Shown here: piece by piece, positions 16,837-24,819 of the stretch
Numbering within the stretch: the stretch's first letter is position 1
Layout of the letters: every line of letters starts with the position of its first letter
Assembly (NCBI RefSeq): GCF_004745865.1
Contig: NZ_SRKZ01000005.1
Span: forward strand, 62,001-126,000
DNA length: 64,000 nucleotides
Direction: 5' to 3'
DNA from: Hymenobacter wooponensis
GTDB lineage: Bacteria > Bacteroidota > Bacteroidia > Cytophagales > Hymenobacteraceae
The notes under the pieces: generated by a model
Databases searched by the model: none
What the model was told of the DNA's origin: nothing
The model's input: only the letters and a program-made list of their open reading frames with translations
Position numbers and translations under genes: made by a program

Positions 16837-16910
16837 CGTCATGTTGAGCTTGTCGAGACATCTCGCCTGCTGACGCCTGAGTTGTAGAGACACATACTTG
16901 TGTCTCTACA
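16837..16910. repeat. Interspersed palindromic repeat (GTCATG...CGAGACATCTCG type) plus small hairpin
   Basis: Positions 16837-16875 (CGTCATGTTGAGCTTGTCGA, then GACATCTCGCCTGCTGACG) closely match both arms of the large palindrome at 58638-58907. It is followed at 16883-16910 by a 12-bp perfect hairpin, TGTAGAGACACA / TGTGTCTCTACA with a 4-base loop. Both are non-coding and lie downstream of glgB. They look like members of dispersed REP-like families. Confidence 0.65.
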
Positions 16911-16950
16911 GCTTAACGAGCTTCTATGGTCCTTCTAGGCCACTCCCGCC

Positions 16951-19011
16951 CTACATCCGCGTCAGAACCAGGGCGGTGCGGCTGGTTACGTAGAGGCTCA
17001 GTTTGTTCACCCCATCTTCCTCGAAGGTTTCGTAGGTGACGGTGTTGTCGATGCGGCCGAAACCGCCAAACTGGGTGTCGTCGGAGTTGAGCAGGATGCG
17101 GTAGCGGCCGGCCAGCGGTACGTAGAAGCGGTAGTCGGGCACGCTGCGGTCAACGTGGAAGCTGAAGACGAAGAGCAGATTACCGCGCTCAAAGATGAGT
17201 ACCTGGTTGTTGGTGTCGATGTTCAGCTCACGGGCAATGCCGGCGGCGGTGGGGCTCAGCAGGCGGGACGATTTTGCCACCTTGATCATCTCCTGATCGA
17301 AGCGCAGCAGGTACTGGAACTTCAGGTCGGGGTTATCGGCGAGGCTCCACTGGCGGCGGGCGAAGTGGTAGCTCCAGTCGTTGCCTTGGCGCGGGAAATC
17401 CACCCACTCGGGATGGCCAAACTCGTTGCCAATGAAGTTGAGGTAGGCCTCACCGCCCAGGCTGAGTGTAACCAGCCGGATGAGCTTGTGCAGGGCAATG
17501 CCGCGGGCCGCAATCGGGTCCGGGTCATCCTTGTGCATGTGCTCGTAAATGGCTTTATCGAGCAGCCAGTGAGCCAGGGTTTTGTCGCCAACCAGGGCTT
17601 GGTCGTGGCTTTCGGCGTAGGCCACTGTTTTCTCTCCGAGGCGGCGGTTGGTGAGCACGTGCCAGAGGTCGTGCAGGTTCCACTCTTCGTCGCGGGTGTG
17701 TTTGAGCAGCTTGATCCAATAATCCGGAATGCCCATGCCCAGGCGGTAGTCGAACCCGATGCCGCCCTCCTCAATAGGCCTACACAAGCCCGGCATGCCG
17801 CTCATGTCCTCGGCAATCAGGATGGCGCTGCGCTTCAATTCGCGCACCAGCGTGGTTACCAGCTGCAGGTACAGGATGGCATCATCGTCGGCATCGGTGC
17901 CAAAGTATTGGTCGTAGCTCCCGAAGGCCACGCCCTCGCCGTGGTGGTGGTAGAGCATGCTGGTAATGCCATCGAAGCGGAAGCCATCGAAGTGGAACTC
18001 CTCCAGCCAGTAGCGCACGTTGCTGAGCAGGAACTGCTGCACCTCGGGCTTGCCGTAGTCGAAGAGCTTGGAGTCCCAGCCGGGGTGGCTGCCCCGCTCG
18101 CCGGGGTGGAAGTACTGCCCGCCCGAACCGTCGAAATCAGCCAAGCCCTCAGCTTCATTCTTTACGGCGTGGGAGTGCACCACATCCAGCAGCACGGCAA
18201 TGCCGCGGCGGTGGGCTTCATTGATAAGGTGCTTCAGCTCCTCGGGCGTGCCAAACCGCGACGACACGGCGAAGAAGTTGGCCACGTGGTAGCCGAAGGA
18301 GCCATAGTACGGGTGCTCCATAATGGCCATGAGCTGCAGGCAGTTGTAGCCTTCGGCCTGAATGCGGGGCAAAATGTGCTCAGCAAACTCCAGGTAGGTA
18401 CCAATGCGGCCTTCCTCGGTAGCCATGCCCACGTGCGCCTCATAAATGAACGGCTCCCGCACGCAATTCGGAATCCGAAATTTCTGGTCGGTCCACTCAA
18501 ACTGAGTTTCGGGGCGCCATACCTGCCCCGCAAAATCGTGAGTTTCGGGGTTTTGCACCGCCCGGCGCAGGGTGGCCGGTAGTCGGTCTTTGCCGCCCTT
18601 GCTGGTTACCACATGCACCTTAAACAGAGAGTGGTGAGTCAGCCGGTTTTGATACTCCTTATCGGCCAGGAATACTTCCCACACGCCATCGGCGCCGCGC
18701 GTGAGCGGGGTGGCCTGCCGGTCCCAGCCGTTGAAGTCGCCGATCAGGTAGATGGCTTCAGCGGCCGGCGCCCACTCCCGAAACCAGTAGCCTTTGCGGC
18801 GCGCATCATAATTGAGGCCTAGCCGCTGATGTGCCAGCGCAAACTTGCTTAAGGAGCCACATTGCTGCCGGATTTCTTCGAGGCGCTGCTGCAAACGCTG
18901 CTGCCGCGCCCGAAGCACCGGCTCGAAAGGCGTCAGCCAAGGGTCTTGCTGCACCATGGGGAGCAGGTCAGCAATTTCTTCGGGGGCGGTTGTAGTGGTG
19001 TCGGTCGTCAT
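16951..19011 (-). CDS. glgB: 1,4-alpha-glucan branching enzyme, eukaryotic-type GH13_8
   Basis: A 686-residue glycogen branching enzyme that transfers alpha-1,4 chains to form alpha-1,6 branches. An N-terminal CBM48 domain (YWFREWAPAAEAIYLIGDFN, about residues 75-170) precedes the GH13 barrel. The nucleophile Asp347 is in DGFRFDGITSMLY and the acid/base Glu401 in AEDMSGMPG; the third acid lies in AYAESHDQALVG. The sequence pattern (VREPFIYEAHVGM, FGYHVANFFAVSSRFGTPEE) is that of the eukaryotic-like GH13_8 type common in Bacteroidota rather than the E. coli type. The ATG at 19011 is preferred to a GTG four codons upstream. Its neighbours (GH31, glycosyltransferase-like gene) fit storage-glucan metabolism. 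Confidence 0.95.
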   Translation of the reverse strand: MTTDTTTTAPEEIADLLPMVQQDPWLTPFEPVLRARQQRLQQRLEEIRQQCGSLSKFALAHQRLGLNYDARRKGYWFREWAPAAEAIYLIGDFNGWDRQATPLTRGADGVWEVFLADKEYQNRLTHHSLFKVHVVTSKGGKDRLPATLRRAVQNPETHDFAGQVWRPETQFEWTDQKFRIPNCVREPFIYEAHVGMATEEGRIGTYLEFAEHILPRIQAEGYNCLQLMAIMEHPYYGSFGYHVANFFAVSSRFGTPEELKHLINEAHRRGIAVLLDVVHSHAVKNEAEGLADFDGSGGQYFHPGERGSHPGWDSKLFDYGKPEVQQFLLSNVRYWLEEFHFDGFRFDGITSMLYHHHGEGVAFGSYDQYFGTDADDDAILYLQLVTTLVRELKRSAILIAEDMSGMPGLCRPIEEGGIGFDYRLGMGIPDYWIKLLKHTRDEEWNLHDLWHVLTNRRLGEKTVAYAESHDQALVGDKTLAHWLLDKAIYEHMHKDDPDPIAARGIALHKLIRLVTLSLGGEAYLNFIGNEFGHPEWVDFPRQGNDWSYHFARRQWSLADNPDLKFQYLLRFDQEMIKVAKSSRLLSPTAAGIARELNIDTNNQVLIFERGNLLFVFSFHVDRSVPDYRFYVPLAGRYRILLNSDDTQFGGFGRIDNTVTYETFEEDGVNKLSLYVTSRTALVLTRM

Positions 19012-19252
19012 AGCGAAAGGCACAGGTAGGTGTGGCCCAAAGCTACGCGGATTGAGGAATTTAGGACATGAATTGGCAAAATTGTGAATTTGTGAAGAGG
19101 AAAGAACTGCTAAGGAGTTGCAGTACTAGCGTAGTGAAGAGGAGTACGTAACGGGCCAAGTTGTCAGACTGGGTGGCCTACCGAAACATCTGCAGAACAG
19201 CAAACTCACTTCTCCATTACTCACTCTTTCACCGTCTCCGTACCTTGCCTAT

Positions 19253-20980
19253 ATGAAACGCCTGCTCTACCCATTGGCTTTGGCCGTACTGGTTGCTTGC
19301 ACCACTACCCAAACCACCACCTCCCCTATTGCTTCCGCTACCCTAGCTGCCCCCGTGCCATCGGCTACCCCCGTGGTTACCGACAAGGCCATGGTGGTAT
19401 CTGCCCACCCCGAGGCCACGCGCGTTGGCGTAGAAATCTTGCGCAAAGGCGGCAATGCCTATGATGCCGCCGTGGCGGTGCAGTTTGCGCTGGCAGTGGT
19501 GTTCCCGGTGGCCGGTAATATTGGTGGCGGCGGCTTCCTGCTCTACCGCGGTGCCGATGGACAAGAAGGAGCTATTGATTTCCGGGAAACGGCTCCCGCC
19601 GCCGCTACTCGCGACATGTACCTCGATAAGGAGAGCAACGTAGTACCTAACCTGAGCACGCTAGGCCACCTCGCGGCCGGCGTACCCGGTACGGTGGCGG
19701 GCATGGTGGAGCTGCACAAAAAGCTGGGTAAGCTATCTTGGAAAGATGTGGTGCAGCCTGCCGTGGATCTGGCCTCGAATGGTGTGAAACTGACGAAAAA
19801 GGAAGCCGCAGGGCTGAATGGCAACCGGGAAGTATTTGCGAAAATCAACCCTTACAATGCCTACTTAAAGCCGGCGCCTTTCAACGAGGGCGACGTGGCG
19901 AAAAACCCTGAGCTGGCTCGCACGCTGGAGCGCATCCGCGACCAGGGCCGGGCAGGTTTTTACGAGGGAGAAACGGCCAACTTGCTGGTAGCTGAAATGC
20001 AGCGTGGCAAGGGCATCATTACCAAGCAAGACCTACTAAACTACCAGCCCAAGTGGCGCACGCCCCTGCACGGCCAGTACCGCGGCTACGACGTGCTCAC
20101 CTTCCCCCCACCCAGCTCCGGCGGGGTAGCGCTGCTGCAAATGCTGCAGATGCTGGAGCCCTATAACCTAGGCAAAGCCGGCTGGCACTCGCCCCAGGCC
20201 ACCCACTGGATTACCGAAGCTGAGCGCCGCGTGTACGCTGACCGCGCCACCTACCTCGGCGACCCTGATTTTGGGAAAGTGCCCGTAGCGCAGCTCCTAG
20301 AGAAGCCCTACAACAAGCAGCGCATGGCTACCACCCTGGCCTACCGGGCCACACCCAGCGCCCAGGTATCGGCGGGAAGTGGCCTACCGGGGTATGAGTC
20401 GGACCAGACGACGCACTACAACATTGTGGATGCCCAAGGCAACGCCGTGAGCTGCACCACTACGCTCAACGGAGCTTACGGTAGCAAGGTAGTGGTAGCC
20501 GGCGCGGGCTTCCTGCTCAATAACGAGATGGACGATTTCAGCAGCAAGCCCGGCACCCCCAACGCCTATGGGCTGGTGGGAGGTGCCGCCAATGCTATTG
20601 CCCCCGGTAAGCGCATGCTGTCCTCTATGACGCCCGCCATACTGACTAAAAACAAAAAGCTGGCATTGGTAACCGGCACGCCCGGCGGCAGCACCATTAT
20701 TACCAGCGTGTTGCAGTCGATTCTGGCAACTGTTGATTATGGCCTGAACGCCCAGCAGGCCGTGGCCGCCCCACGCCTGCACCACCAGTGGCTCCCCGAC
20801 CAGATTGATGTGGAAGCCGGCGCCCTCCTGCCTGCTGCCCAAGACTCACTCAAAGCCCGCGGCTACACCCTGAACCCACGCAACCCTTGGGGCCGAGTAG
20901 AGGTGATTCGGGTACTGCCCGGCGGCAAGCTGGAAGGCGGCGCCGACCCCCGCGGTGACGACGCTGCCGCAGGGTATTAG
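19253..20980 (+). CDS. ggt: Gamma-glutamyltransferase (glutathione hydrolase), lipoprotein
   Basis: A 575-residue Ntn-hydrolase that removes gamma-glutamyl groups from glutathione and related peptides in the periplasm. The N-terminus has a lipoprotein signal (MKRLLYPLALAVLVAC, lipid on Cys16) and a Thr/Pro-rich linker. The propeptide would self-cleave before Thr386 in ESDQTTHYNIVD, which becomes the nucleophile of the small subunit. Substrate-binding segments are present: FRETAPAAA in the large subunit, and SSMTPAIL and GTPGGSTIITSV in the small subunit. The length agrees with the family. A short membrane protein gene follows 23 bp later and is probably co-transcribed. Confidence 0.95.
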   Translation: MKRLLYPLALAVLVACTTTQTTTSPIASATLAAPVPSATPVVTDKAMVVSAHPEATRVGVEILRKGGNAYDAAVAVQFALAVVFPVAGNIGGGGFLLYRGADGQEGAIDFRETAPAAATRDMYLDKESNVVPNLSTLGHLAAGVPGTVAGMVELHKKLGKLSWKDVVQPAVDLASNGVKLTKKEAAGLNGNREVFAKINPYNAYLKPAPFNEGDVAKNPELARTLERIRDQGRAGFYEGETANLLVAEMQRGKGIITKQDLLNYQPKWRTPLHGQYRGYDVLTFPPPSSGGVALLQMLQMLEPYNLGKAGWHSPQATHWITEAERRVYADRATYLGDPDFGKVPVAQLLEKPYNKQRMATTLAYRATPSAQVSAGSGLPGYESDQTTHYNIVDAQGNAVSCTTTLNGAYGSKVVVAGAGFLLNNEMDDFSSKPGTPNAYGLVGGAANAIAPGKRMLSSMTPAILTKNKKLALVTGTPGGSTIITSVLQSILATVDYGLNAQQAVAAPRLHHQWLPDQIDVEAGALLPAAQDSLKARGYTLNPRNPWGRVEVIRVLPGGKLEGGADPRGDDAAAGY

Positions 20981-21003
20981 TTCATTTAGCAACTGCCTAT
21001 GCT

Positions 21004-21426
21004 ATGCTATCCTCTTCCACTGTTCAAGAGATTATTCAGCAACTACGCTCAGACGATGTAACGGGTGAAATACCCTATTTAGGGTTCTTTGCGGATGAAC
21101 AAAACGAAGAGTACTGGCATATTGAAGCCAACCGGGCAGGCCTGCGTAAGTATGCCGCTGATTTGCTAACTGCTTCTGTTTATATCCCACCATCCGCTGA
21201 CGACACATTTAACGCCCCGTTAGGCTCTTCCTGGCTTGATGAAGCAGGCGACGCCCAGCCACTCTTCGTAAAATTTGTTGAGGCTCCTAATGCTAAGCCA
21301 GTAGTTTATCGCACCGATAGAGTAATGGATACAGTATGGAAAGTTGGCTGTTTAGTGATGCTGGTTGCTCTACTAGGAATATTTGCAGCTGGTATCAAGG
21401 AGATTATAGACCAGCTAAAAGCTTGA
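21004..21426 (+). CDS. Hypothetical protein with one C-terminal membrane helix
   Basis: A 140-residue protein that I do not recognise. Residues 1-110 are soluble, acidic and mixed alpha/beta (TVQEIIQQLRSDDVTG, EEYWHIEANRAGLRKYAADL). A single transmembrane helix occupies about residues 113-132 (VGCLVMLVALLGIFAAGI), with a short charged tail (KEIIDQLKA), so it is probably tail-anchored with the bulk in the cytoplasm. It follows ggt after 23 bp. A 29-bp hairpin just downstream ends transcription. GC content is lower than in the neighbours. Confidence 0.72.
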   Translation: MLSSSTVQEIIQQLRSDDVTGEIPYLGFFADEQNEEYWHIEANRAGLRKYAADLLTASVYIPPSADDTFNAPLGSSWLDEAGDAQPLFVKFVEAPNAKPVVYRTDRVMDTVWKVGCLVMLVALLGIFAAGIKEIIDQLKA

Positions 21427-21450
21427 TATAGTATCAGGCTCCTAGAAACC

Positions 21451-21511
21451 AGAATTCCCCTTGCATGCGGCTGCTTCAAGAGTTGAAGCAGCCGCATGCA
21501 AGGGGAATTCT
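21451..21511. terminator. 29-bp perfect inverted repeat between converging genes
   Basis: Arms at 21451-21479 and 21483-21511 are perfectly complementary with a 3-base loop (GAG). It lies between the plus-strand gene ending at 21426 and the minus-strand gene ending at 21537. There is no clean T run after it, so termination is inferred from position and strength. Confidence 0.65.
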
Positions 21512-21536
21512 CATCTGCTCGAAGCAGACTCAATTT

Positions 21537-21902
21537 TTAGGAATTCTGGGCGTCGCGGGCGAGTTGCAGTTTGCGGGCAACGTCGGTGAGGGCTTTCGAT
21601 AACTCATCAAGGGAGTTGATAAAGCGAGGGTTGGCGTTATCCACGAAGCTGTTGATGTGCTCGGCTAAGGTTTGCAGCACGTCGCTGATGGGGTTAACGT
21701 CGGTACCGCTGAGGAAGCCTTTGAGCTTCACTAGGTCGGCGGCAATGGTGGCGTGGGCAGCGTCGCCGGAAGCGCGGAGCATGGAAATCCAGCCGTCAAT
21801 GTTTTCAGTAGCCAGGTTCAGCGCTTGGCCCAGGTCTTCGGTACGAAGAACGCGGAGGGAGCCCTCCAATTGGTCGGCGCTGGCAGAATGCGAGATAGAC
21901 AT
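21537..21902 (-). CDS. Small helical protein, third member of a tandem paralogous trio
   Basis: A 121-residue, wholly helical, soluble protein of unknown function. The core (about residues 24-108) contains ENIDGWISMLRASGD, a central LVKLKGFLSG helix and DVLQTLAEHINSF. These align with the two proteins encoded just upstream: a Trp-centred helix (I/L-x-x-W-I/M-x-x-L), an L-x-x-L helix, then an LQ-x-L helix and a fourth C-terminal helix (LDELSKALTDVARKL). No signal peptide, Cys or catalytic motif is visible. The ATG at 21902 (MSISHSAS) is preferred to one eight codons upstream. Confidence 0.78.
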   Translation of the reverse strand: MSISHSASADQLEGSLRVLRTEDLGQALNLATENIDGWISMLRASGDAAHATIAADLVKLKGFLSGTDVNPISDVLQTLAEHINSFVDNANPRFINSLDELSKALTDVARKLQLARDAQNS

Positions 21903-22012
21903 ACGGTAAGGAGTTGGGTGAAACAACAGGAGCCTTTGTGTACTCTATCCTTCAGCCCAGGGTTGGCCCCGAGGAAGAATACCACACGCAGTTTACTCCA
22001 TGAAGCTGAACA

Positions 22013-22396
22013 CTATAGCGTGCTAGCCGACACTCTCAGTGCCTGCGCCAGATCCTGCAGCTTGCCCTGCGACTCGGCATCGGCGGTGGTGGCGGCCTGG
22101 GTGGTAAGCTCGGCCAGTTTCTGCAGACAGTCCTTCACCTGCGGCCCATTGGGGTTGCCGTGGTCGATGGCATTGTAGAGGTTTTGCAGCTCCAGAATCA
22201 GGGGCGCGAACCGGTCGCCTTCCACGGTCTGCAGCAGATTCATCCAGCGGTACAGGTTGTCGCCGGCGGCCGGAAGCAGGTGAGGTAGCTGGGTGGTTTG
22301 CAGGGCGTGCAGCGTGGCTTCGAGGTGGGGCTGGCTGCCCGCCAGTACAGAGCCGGCCGGATGCTCCTGCCCCGAGGTAGAGTGAGTAGATTCCAT
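22013..22396 (-). CDS. Small helical protein, second member of a tandem paralogous trio
   Basis: A 127-residue soluble helical protein. After a polar N-terminus (MESTHSTSGQEHPAGS) come DNLYRWMNLLQTVEGD, LILELQNLYNAIDHG, DCLQKLAELTTQAA and KLQDLAQALRVSASTL, which line up helix by helix with the neighbours at 21537 and 22537. The Trp and the LQ-x-L pattern are the shared signature. The start at 22396 is the first ATG that gives a compact protein; the frame is open further upstream, across the hairpin that ends the previous gene, so that extension is rejected. Function unknown. Confidence 0.78.
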   Translation of the reverse strand: MESTHSTSGQEHPAGSVLAGSQPHLEATLHALQTTQLPHLLPAAGDNLYRWMNLLQTVEGDRFAPLILELQNLYNAIDHGNPNGPQVKDCLQKLAELTTQAATTADAESQGKLQDLAQALRVSASTL

Positions 22397-22463
22397 AGAA
22401 AAAGAAGGTAAAGCTGATTGCAGAGCAACGCGGCGCCAGGCAGCGTGCCTGATTTCAGCCGTC

Positions 22464-22495
22464 AAAAAACAGCCTCGCCTACAGGAGGCAAGGCT
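22464..22495 (-). terminator. Rho-independent terminator of the first trio gene
   Basis: On the minus strand, AGCCTTGCCT pairs with AGGCGAGGCT (22471-22495, one mismatch) and is followed by a run of T (22465-22469 on the complement). It separates the transcript of the gene at 22537-22878 from the next paralogue, implying partly independent expression. Confidence 0.7.
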
Positions 22496-22536
22496 GACAA
22501 AAGAGGCAGCAGTGGCCTAGATAGCCACCGGGTACC

Positions 22537-22878
22537 TTAAGACATTTTCAGGTTGCCGGCAGCCGTAATGAGCACCTGCCCCAGGTGACGTAGGTGGTCA
22601 CCCACACCATCGTGCATGTTACGGGCCATGAGGGAAGTTTCCTGGCCTAGGTGCTGAAGAGAGTTGGCAATGGCCGGACGGTCGTCGTTTTGCACGTGGC
22701 CGCGCAAGTTGCGCAACTCGCCTTGCAGGCCCGACAGCGCCGAGCCGCCCAAGCCGTCCAGGGCCTGAATCCAGTTGTCGATGGCGGTGAGGCCCGAGTC
22801 GGCGGGGTGCTGGCCAGGATGCTCAAAGGCGTGGTAAATACCTTGAATAGTTTCTTCGATGCGGGCAGCGTGGTCCAT
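22537..22878 (-). CDS. Small helical protein, first member of a tandem paralogous trio
   Basis: A 113-residue soluble helical protein. Core helices are TAIDNWIQALDGLGGSA, LQGELRNLRGHVQND, NSLQHLGQETSLMA and HLRHLGQVLITAAGNL. It is the first in transcription order of three related genes on the minus strand, and shares the I/L-x-x-W helix and the LQ-x-L helix with the other two. It is relatively His-rich in the N-terminal third (YHAFEHPGQHPADS). No known domain is recognised. Confidence 0.78.
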   Translation of the reverse strand: MDHAARIEETIQGIYHAFEHPGQHPADSGLTAIDNWIQALDGLGGSALSGLQGELRNLRGHVQNDDRPAIANSLQHLGQETSLMARNMHDGVGDHLRHLGQVLITAAGNLKMS

Positions 22879-22981
22879 AAGTCGGAAAGGGAGTTGTAGA
22901 GTGGAACGTTGCTAAACTGTACGCCAAGGGCGGCGCCCACGTTGCGCCCCGCTGCTTTGCGCGGTGCTAGGCCACTCCTGC

Positions 22982-23539
22982 TCAGCGCTTCGAGGCCACT
23001 ACATCAAACTCCAACCGGAACTCATTCCGGATAGCATAACTGCCTAAGTTTTGAAAGAAGCTACTGGAATTGTAGTTCACGCCAAACTGGGTACGGTCGA
23101 GGGTAGCGCCCCCTTGGATGCGCAGCTGGCCGTTGGGCAAAGCAGTAAGTGTAATCGGGAACTGCACTGGTTTCGTGACGCCCTTTAGCGTGAGTTGCCC
23201 CCGTGCCTGCCCATCCTGCACTTCCTTCAGCACAAACGTGGCGGTGGGATAACGGGTAGCGTCGAAAAAATCGGGGCCGCGCAGGTGCTCCGCTAATTGG
23301 GCCTGCTCCTGCGAGATAGTGCGCATGTCTACCTCTATGCGGCCCTGATGCAGGCGGCGCCCATCGTAGGCCACGGTGCCTTGCCGCACGTGCACCGAGC
23401 CCGTAGGTGCGTACCCGCCCACTTCAGCGTAACCCGTCCAGGTGATGCGGCTGGCGGTTGGGTCGATTTGATAAACAGAGTCGGCCAGCTGTGCGGCGCA
23501 CAGGCCTAGCAAGATCAGAAGGAACAAGTATGGTCTCAT
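22982..23539 (-). CDS. YceI family periplasmic protein
   Basis: A 185-residue exported protein of the YceI family, a lipocalin-like beta-barrel that binds isoprenoid or other amphiphilic ligands. Signal peptide MRPYLFLLILLGLCAAQLAD is followed by YQIDPTASRITWTGY, the family's opening motif. HLRGPDFFDATRYPTATF and TLKGVTKPVQFPITL are further conserved segments, and the barrel closes with QFGVNYNSS and RNEFRLEFDVVASKR. The ATG at 23539 begins the signal peptide; the frame stays open 51 codons upstream with no support. The role is inferred from the family only. It is not obviously coupled to its neighbours. Confidence 0.93.
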   Translation of the reverse strand: MRPYLFLLILLGLCAAQLADSVYQIDPTASRITWTGYAEVGGYAPTGSVHVRQGTVAYDGRRLHQGRIEVDMRTISQEQAQLAEHLRGPDFFDATRYPTATFVLKEVQDGQARGQLTLKGVTKPVQFPITLTALPNGQLRIQGGATLDRTQFGVNYNSSSFFQNLGSYAIRNEFRLEFDVVASKR

Positions 23540-23666
23540 GAGAAGAGGTTTGATAGATGCGCTACTAGAGGGTCTGCCTGCCTGTACAGCCCAGCATGTC
23601 TCGAGCAGCTCGATATAGACGGCTACACAGCCACGGGATTCAACTTTTGCATGAGGGCTTACTGGC

Positions 23667-24194
23667 CTAGCGGACCGTAGCCTCAGTCTCAATTAAGCCC
23701 ATGCCTTTGTAGAGCTTGCCGGTTTTGTCTTTGGCCAGAATGTACCAGAGCGCATCGCCACCATAGAGGCGCAGGGCGTTATCGGCGTAGCGGTAGTTCT
23801 TCGCGAAAGTGTAGGTGCGCCCAGGCAGCAGGCGGCCGCCGGGGCATTGGAATAGCTCGGCAAACTCGGCGGGAGTTTGGCGCATGTTGGATTGCCAGCC
23901 AGCCTCGCTGTACCAGATGAAGCTGCCACACTCCACCACTTCCAGCTCGCCCACCTCGGAGCGCACCATGGTGCTATGCTTCCAGACGTAGCCGCCGGGC
24001 TGCTGGGGGTTGGGCTCGGGGTAATTGGGGTTGGGGGAGTGCCACAGCGTGAGGCCTACGGGCACTTGGCGCAGCTTATCGGGGAGGACGCGGGTATGGT
24101 CGGTCCAAGTCTGGGGTGGGGTGGTTTGGGCGCGTAGGCCAGGGGCAGCACCTGCCAAAAGGGCACCAGCAAGCAGAAGCTCTTTCATGGTCAT
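23667..24194 (-). CDS. Secreted hypothetical protein
   Basis: A 175-residue protein with a signal peptide (MTMKELLLAGALLAGAAPGL, cleaved after LRAQ). The mature part is rich in aromatic residues: LTLWHSPNPNYPEPNP, GYVWKHSTMV, VECGSFIWYSEAGW and YGGDALWYILAKDKTG. It looks like a compact beta-rich, cupin- or lipocalin-sized domain, but I cannot assign a family. Two Cys (VVECG and FQCPGG) could form a disulphide. Start ATG at 24194 or the one two codons later both precede the signal peptide. Function unknown. Confidence 0.7.
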   Translation of the reverse strand: MTMKELLLAGALLAGAAPGLRAQTTPPQTWTDHTRVLPDKLRQVPVGLTLWHSPNPNYPEPNPQQPGGYVWKHSTMVRSEVGELEVVECGSFIWYSEAGWQSNMRQTPAEFAELFQCPGGRLLPGRTYTFAKNYRYADNALRLYGGDALWYILAKDKTGKLYKGMGLIETEATVR

Positions 24195-24333
24195 AGTATG
24201 GGGTGAAGTATGACCCAAAGGTGCCTGGTGTGGCCCGGCCAAACGCCCCATTTCCAGCCCCGGGACGCCCCACATCATGATCTGGGCCCTACTAGCTGCC
24301 GTGAGCTAGCCAGCTAGCCTAATATTCACTGAA

Positions 24334-24349
24334 CATGATATTTATCATG
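24334..24349 (+). promoter_or_regulatory. Fnr/Crp-type operator candidate
   Basis: CATGATATTTATCATG has 7-bp perfect inverted arms and contains TGAT-N4-ATCA, the core of the Fnr/Crp consensus (TTGATnnnnATCAA). It lies 105 bp before the first small gene of a universal-stress-protein and alcohol dehydrogenase cluster. A weaker repeat, GATAA-N8-TTATC, follows at 24351-24368. This is a match by eye to a known consensus, not a demonstrated site. Confidence 0.5.
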
Positions 24350-24454
24350 CGATAAGCTAATTGTTATCAGGGATTTACGACACTTTATTCAGGAGCTTTA
24401 TGGTGTACCCGGCCTTCTCCACTGGCCTACTATGCCACCTAATCAGCCCCAGCC

Positions 24455-24556
24455 ATGATAACGCCCACGCTTTTCATCTCGGTCCTGCTCATTTCGGTGC
24501 TCGCGCTGGCGGGCGTTTATCGGCGCGGTACGCAACAGCCCACGCACACCAGCTAG
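24455..24556 (+). CDS. 33-residue single-pass membrane peptide
   Basis: A very short frame encoding MITPTLFISVLLISVLALAG followed by a basic, polar tail (VYRRGTQQPTHTS). It consists of one transmembrane helix with a positive tail, so the C-terminus should face the cytoplasm. It ends 14 bp before the next start and heads the stress-protein cluster. Small one-helix proteins of this kind often stabilise respiratory oxidases or transporters, but no sequence family is recognised and it could be chance. The TAG stop is clean and spacing is operon-like. Confidence 0.45.
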   Translation: MITPTLFISVLLISVLALAGVYRRGTQQPTHTS

Positions 24557-24570
24557 AACACCTACGCCCC

Positions 24571-24792
24571 ATGACACAGCAGCCACGCCTCCACTATCCC
24601 CAGCCCGGACGCTTCAGCAGCTATAGCTCCAAGCCGTATTCAGCCATCAGCACCAAGGCTACTCAAGCAACTCAGCAGGCCGATGCCGCTCTGCCCCTGG
24701 ACGTTAGCTGGGGCTGCGACTTCCTGGGCTTTCCGGACAACCAACGGCCCGCTCAATTCCAGCCTGGCCCCTACGATGACTTGGCTCTGTAA
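24571..24792 (+). CDS. Small hypothetical protein of the stress-protein cluster
   Basis: A 73-residue soluble protein (MTQQPRLHYPQPGRFSSYSS onward), rich in Gln, Ser, Pro and Tyr, with a C-terminal DVSWGCDFLGFPDNQRP segment that looks more ordered. I do not recognise a domain. It lies between the 33-residue membrane peptide and the first universal stress protein (27 bp gap), so it is probably co-transcribed. The frame is open upstream to 24361, but that would overlap the membrane peptide in another frame. Confidence 0.5.
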   Translation: MTQQPRLHYPQPGRFSSYSSKPYSAISTKATQATQQADAALPLDVSWGCDFLGFPDNQRPAQFQPGPYDDLAL

Positions 24793-24819
24793 GCCGCCCC
24801 ACGCTTTGCCTTCTCCGCC

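Noticed and set aside
17155..18582. 475-codon plus-strand open frame antisense to glgB
   Set aside because: It mirrors the codon structure of the branching enzyme on the other strand, is Val/Ala/Leu-rich with no domain, and glgB is unambiguous.
24361..24570. Longer version of the 73-residue protein starting at 24361
   Set aside because: It would overlap the 33-residue membrane peptide in another frame and contains no conserved-looking sequence.
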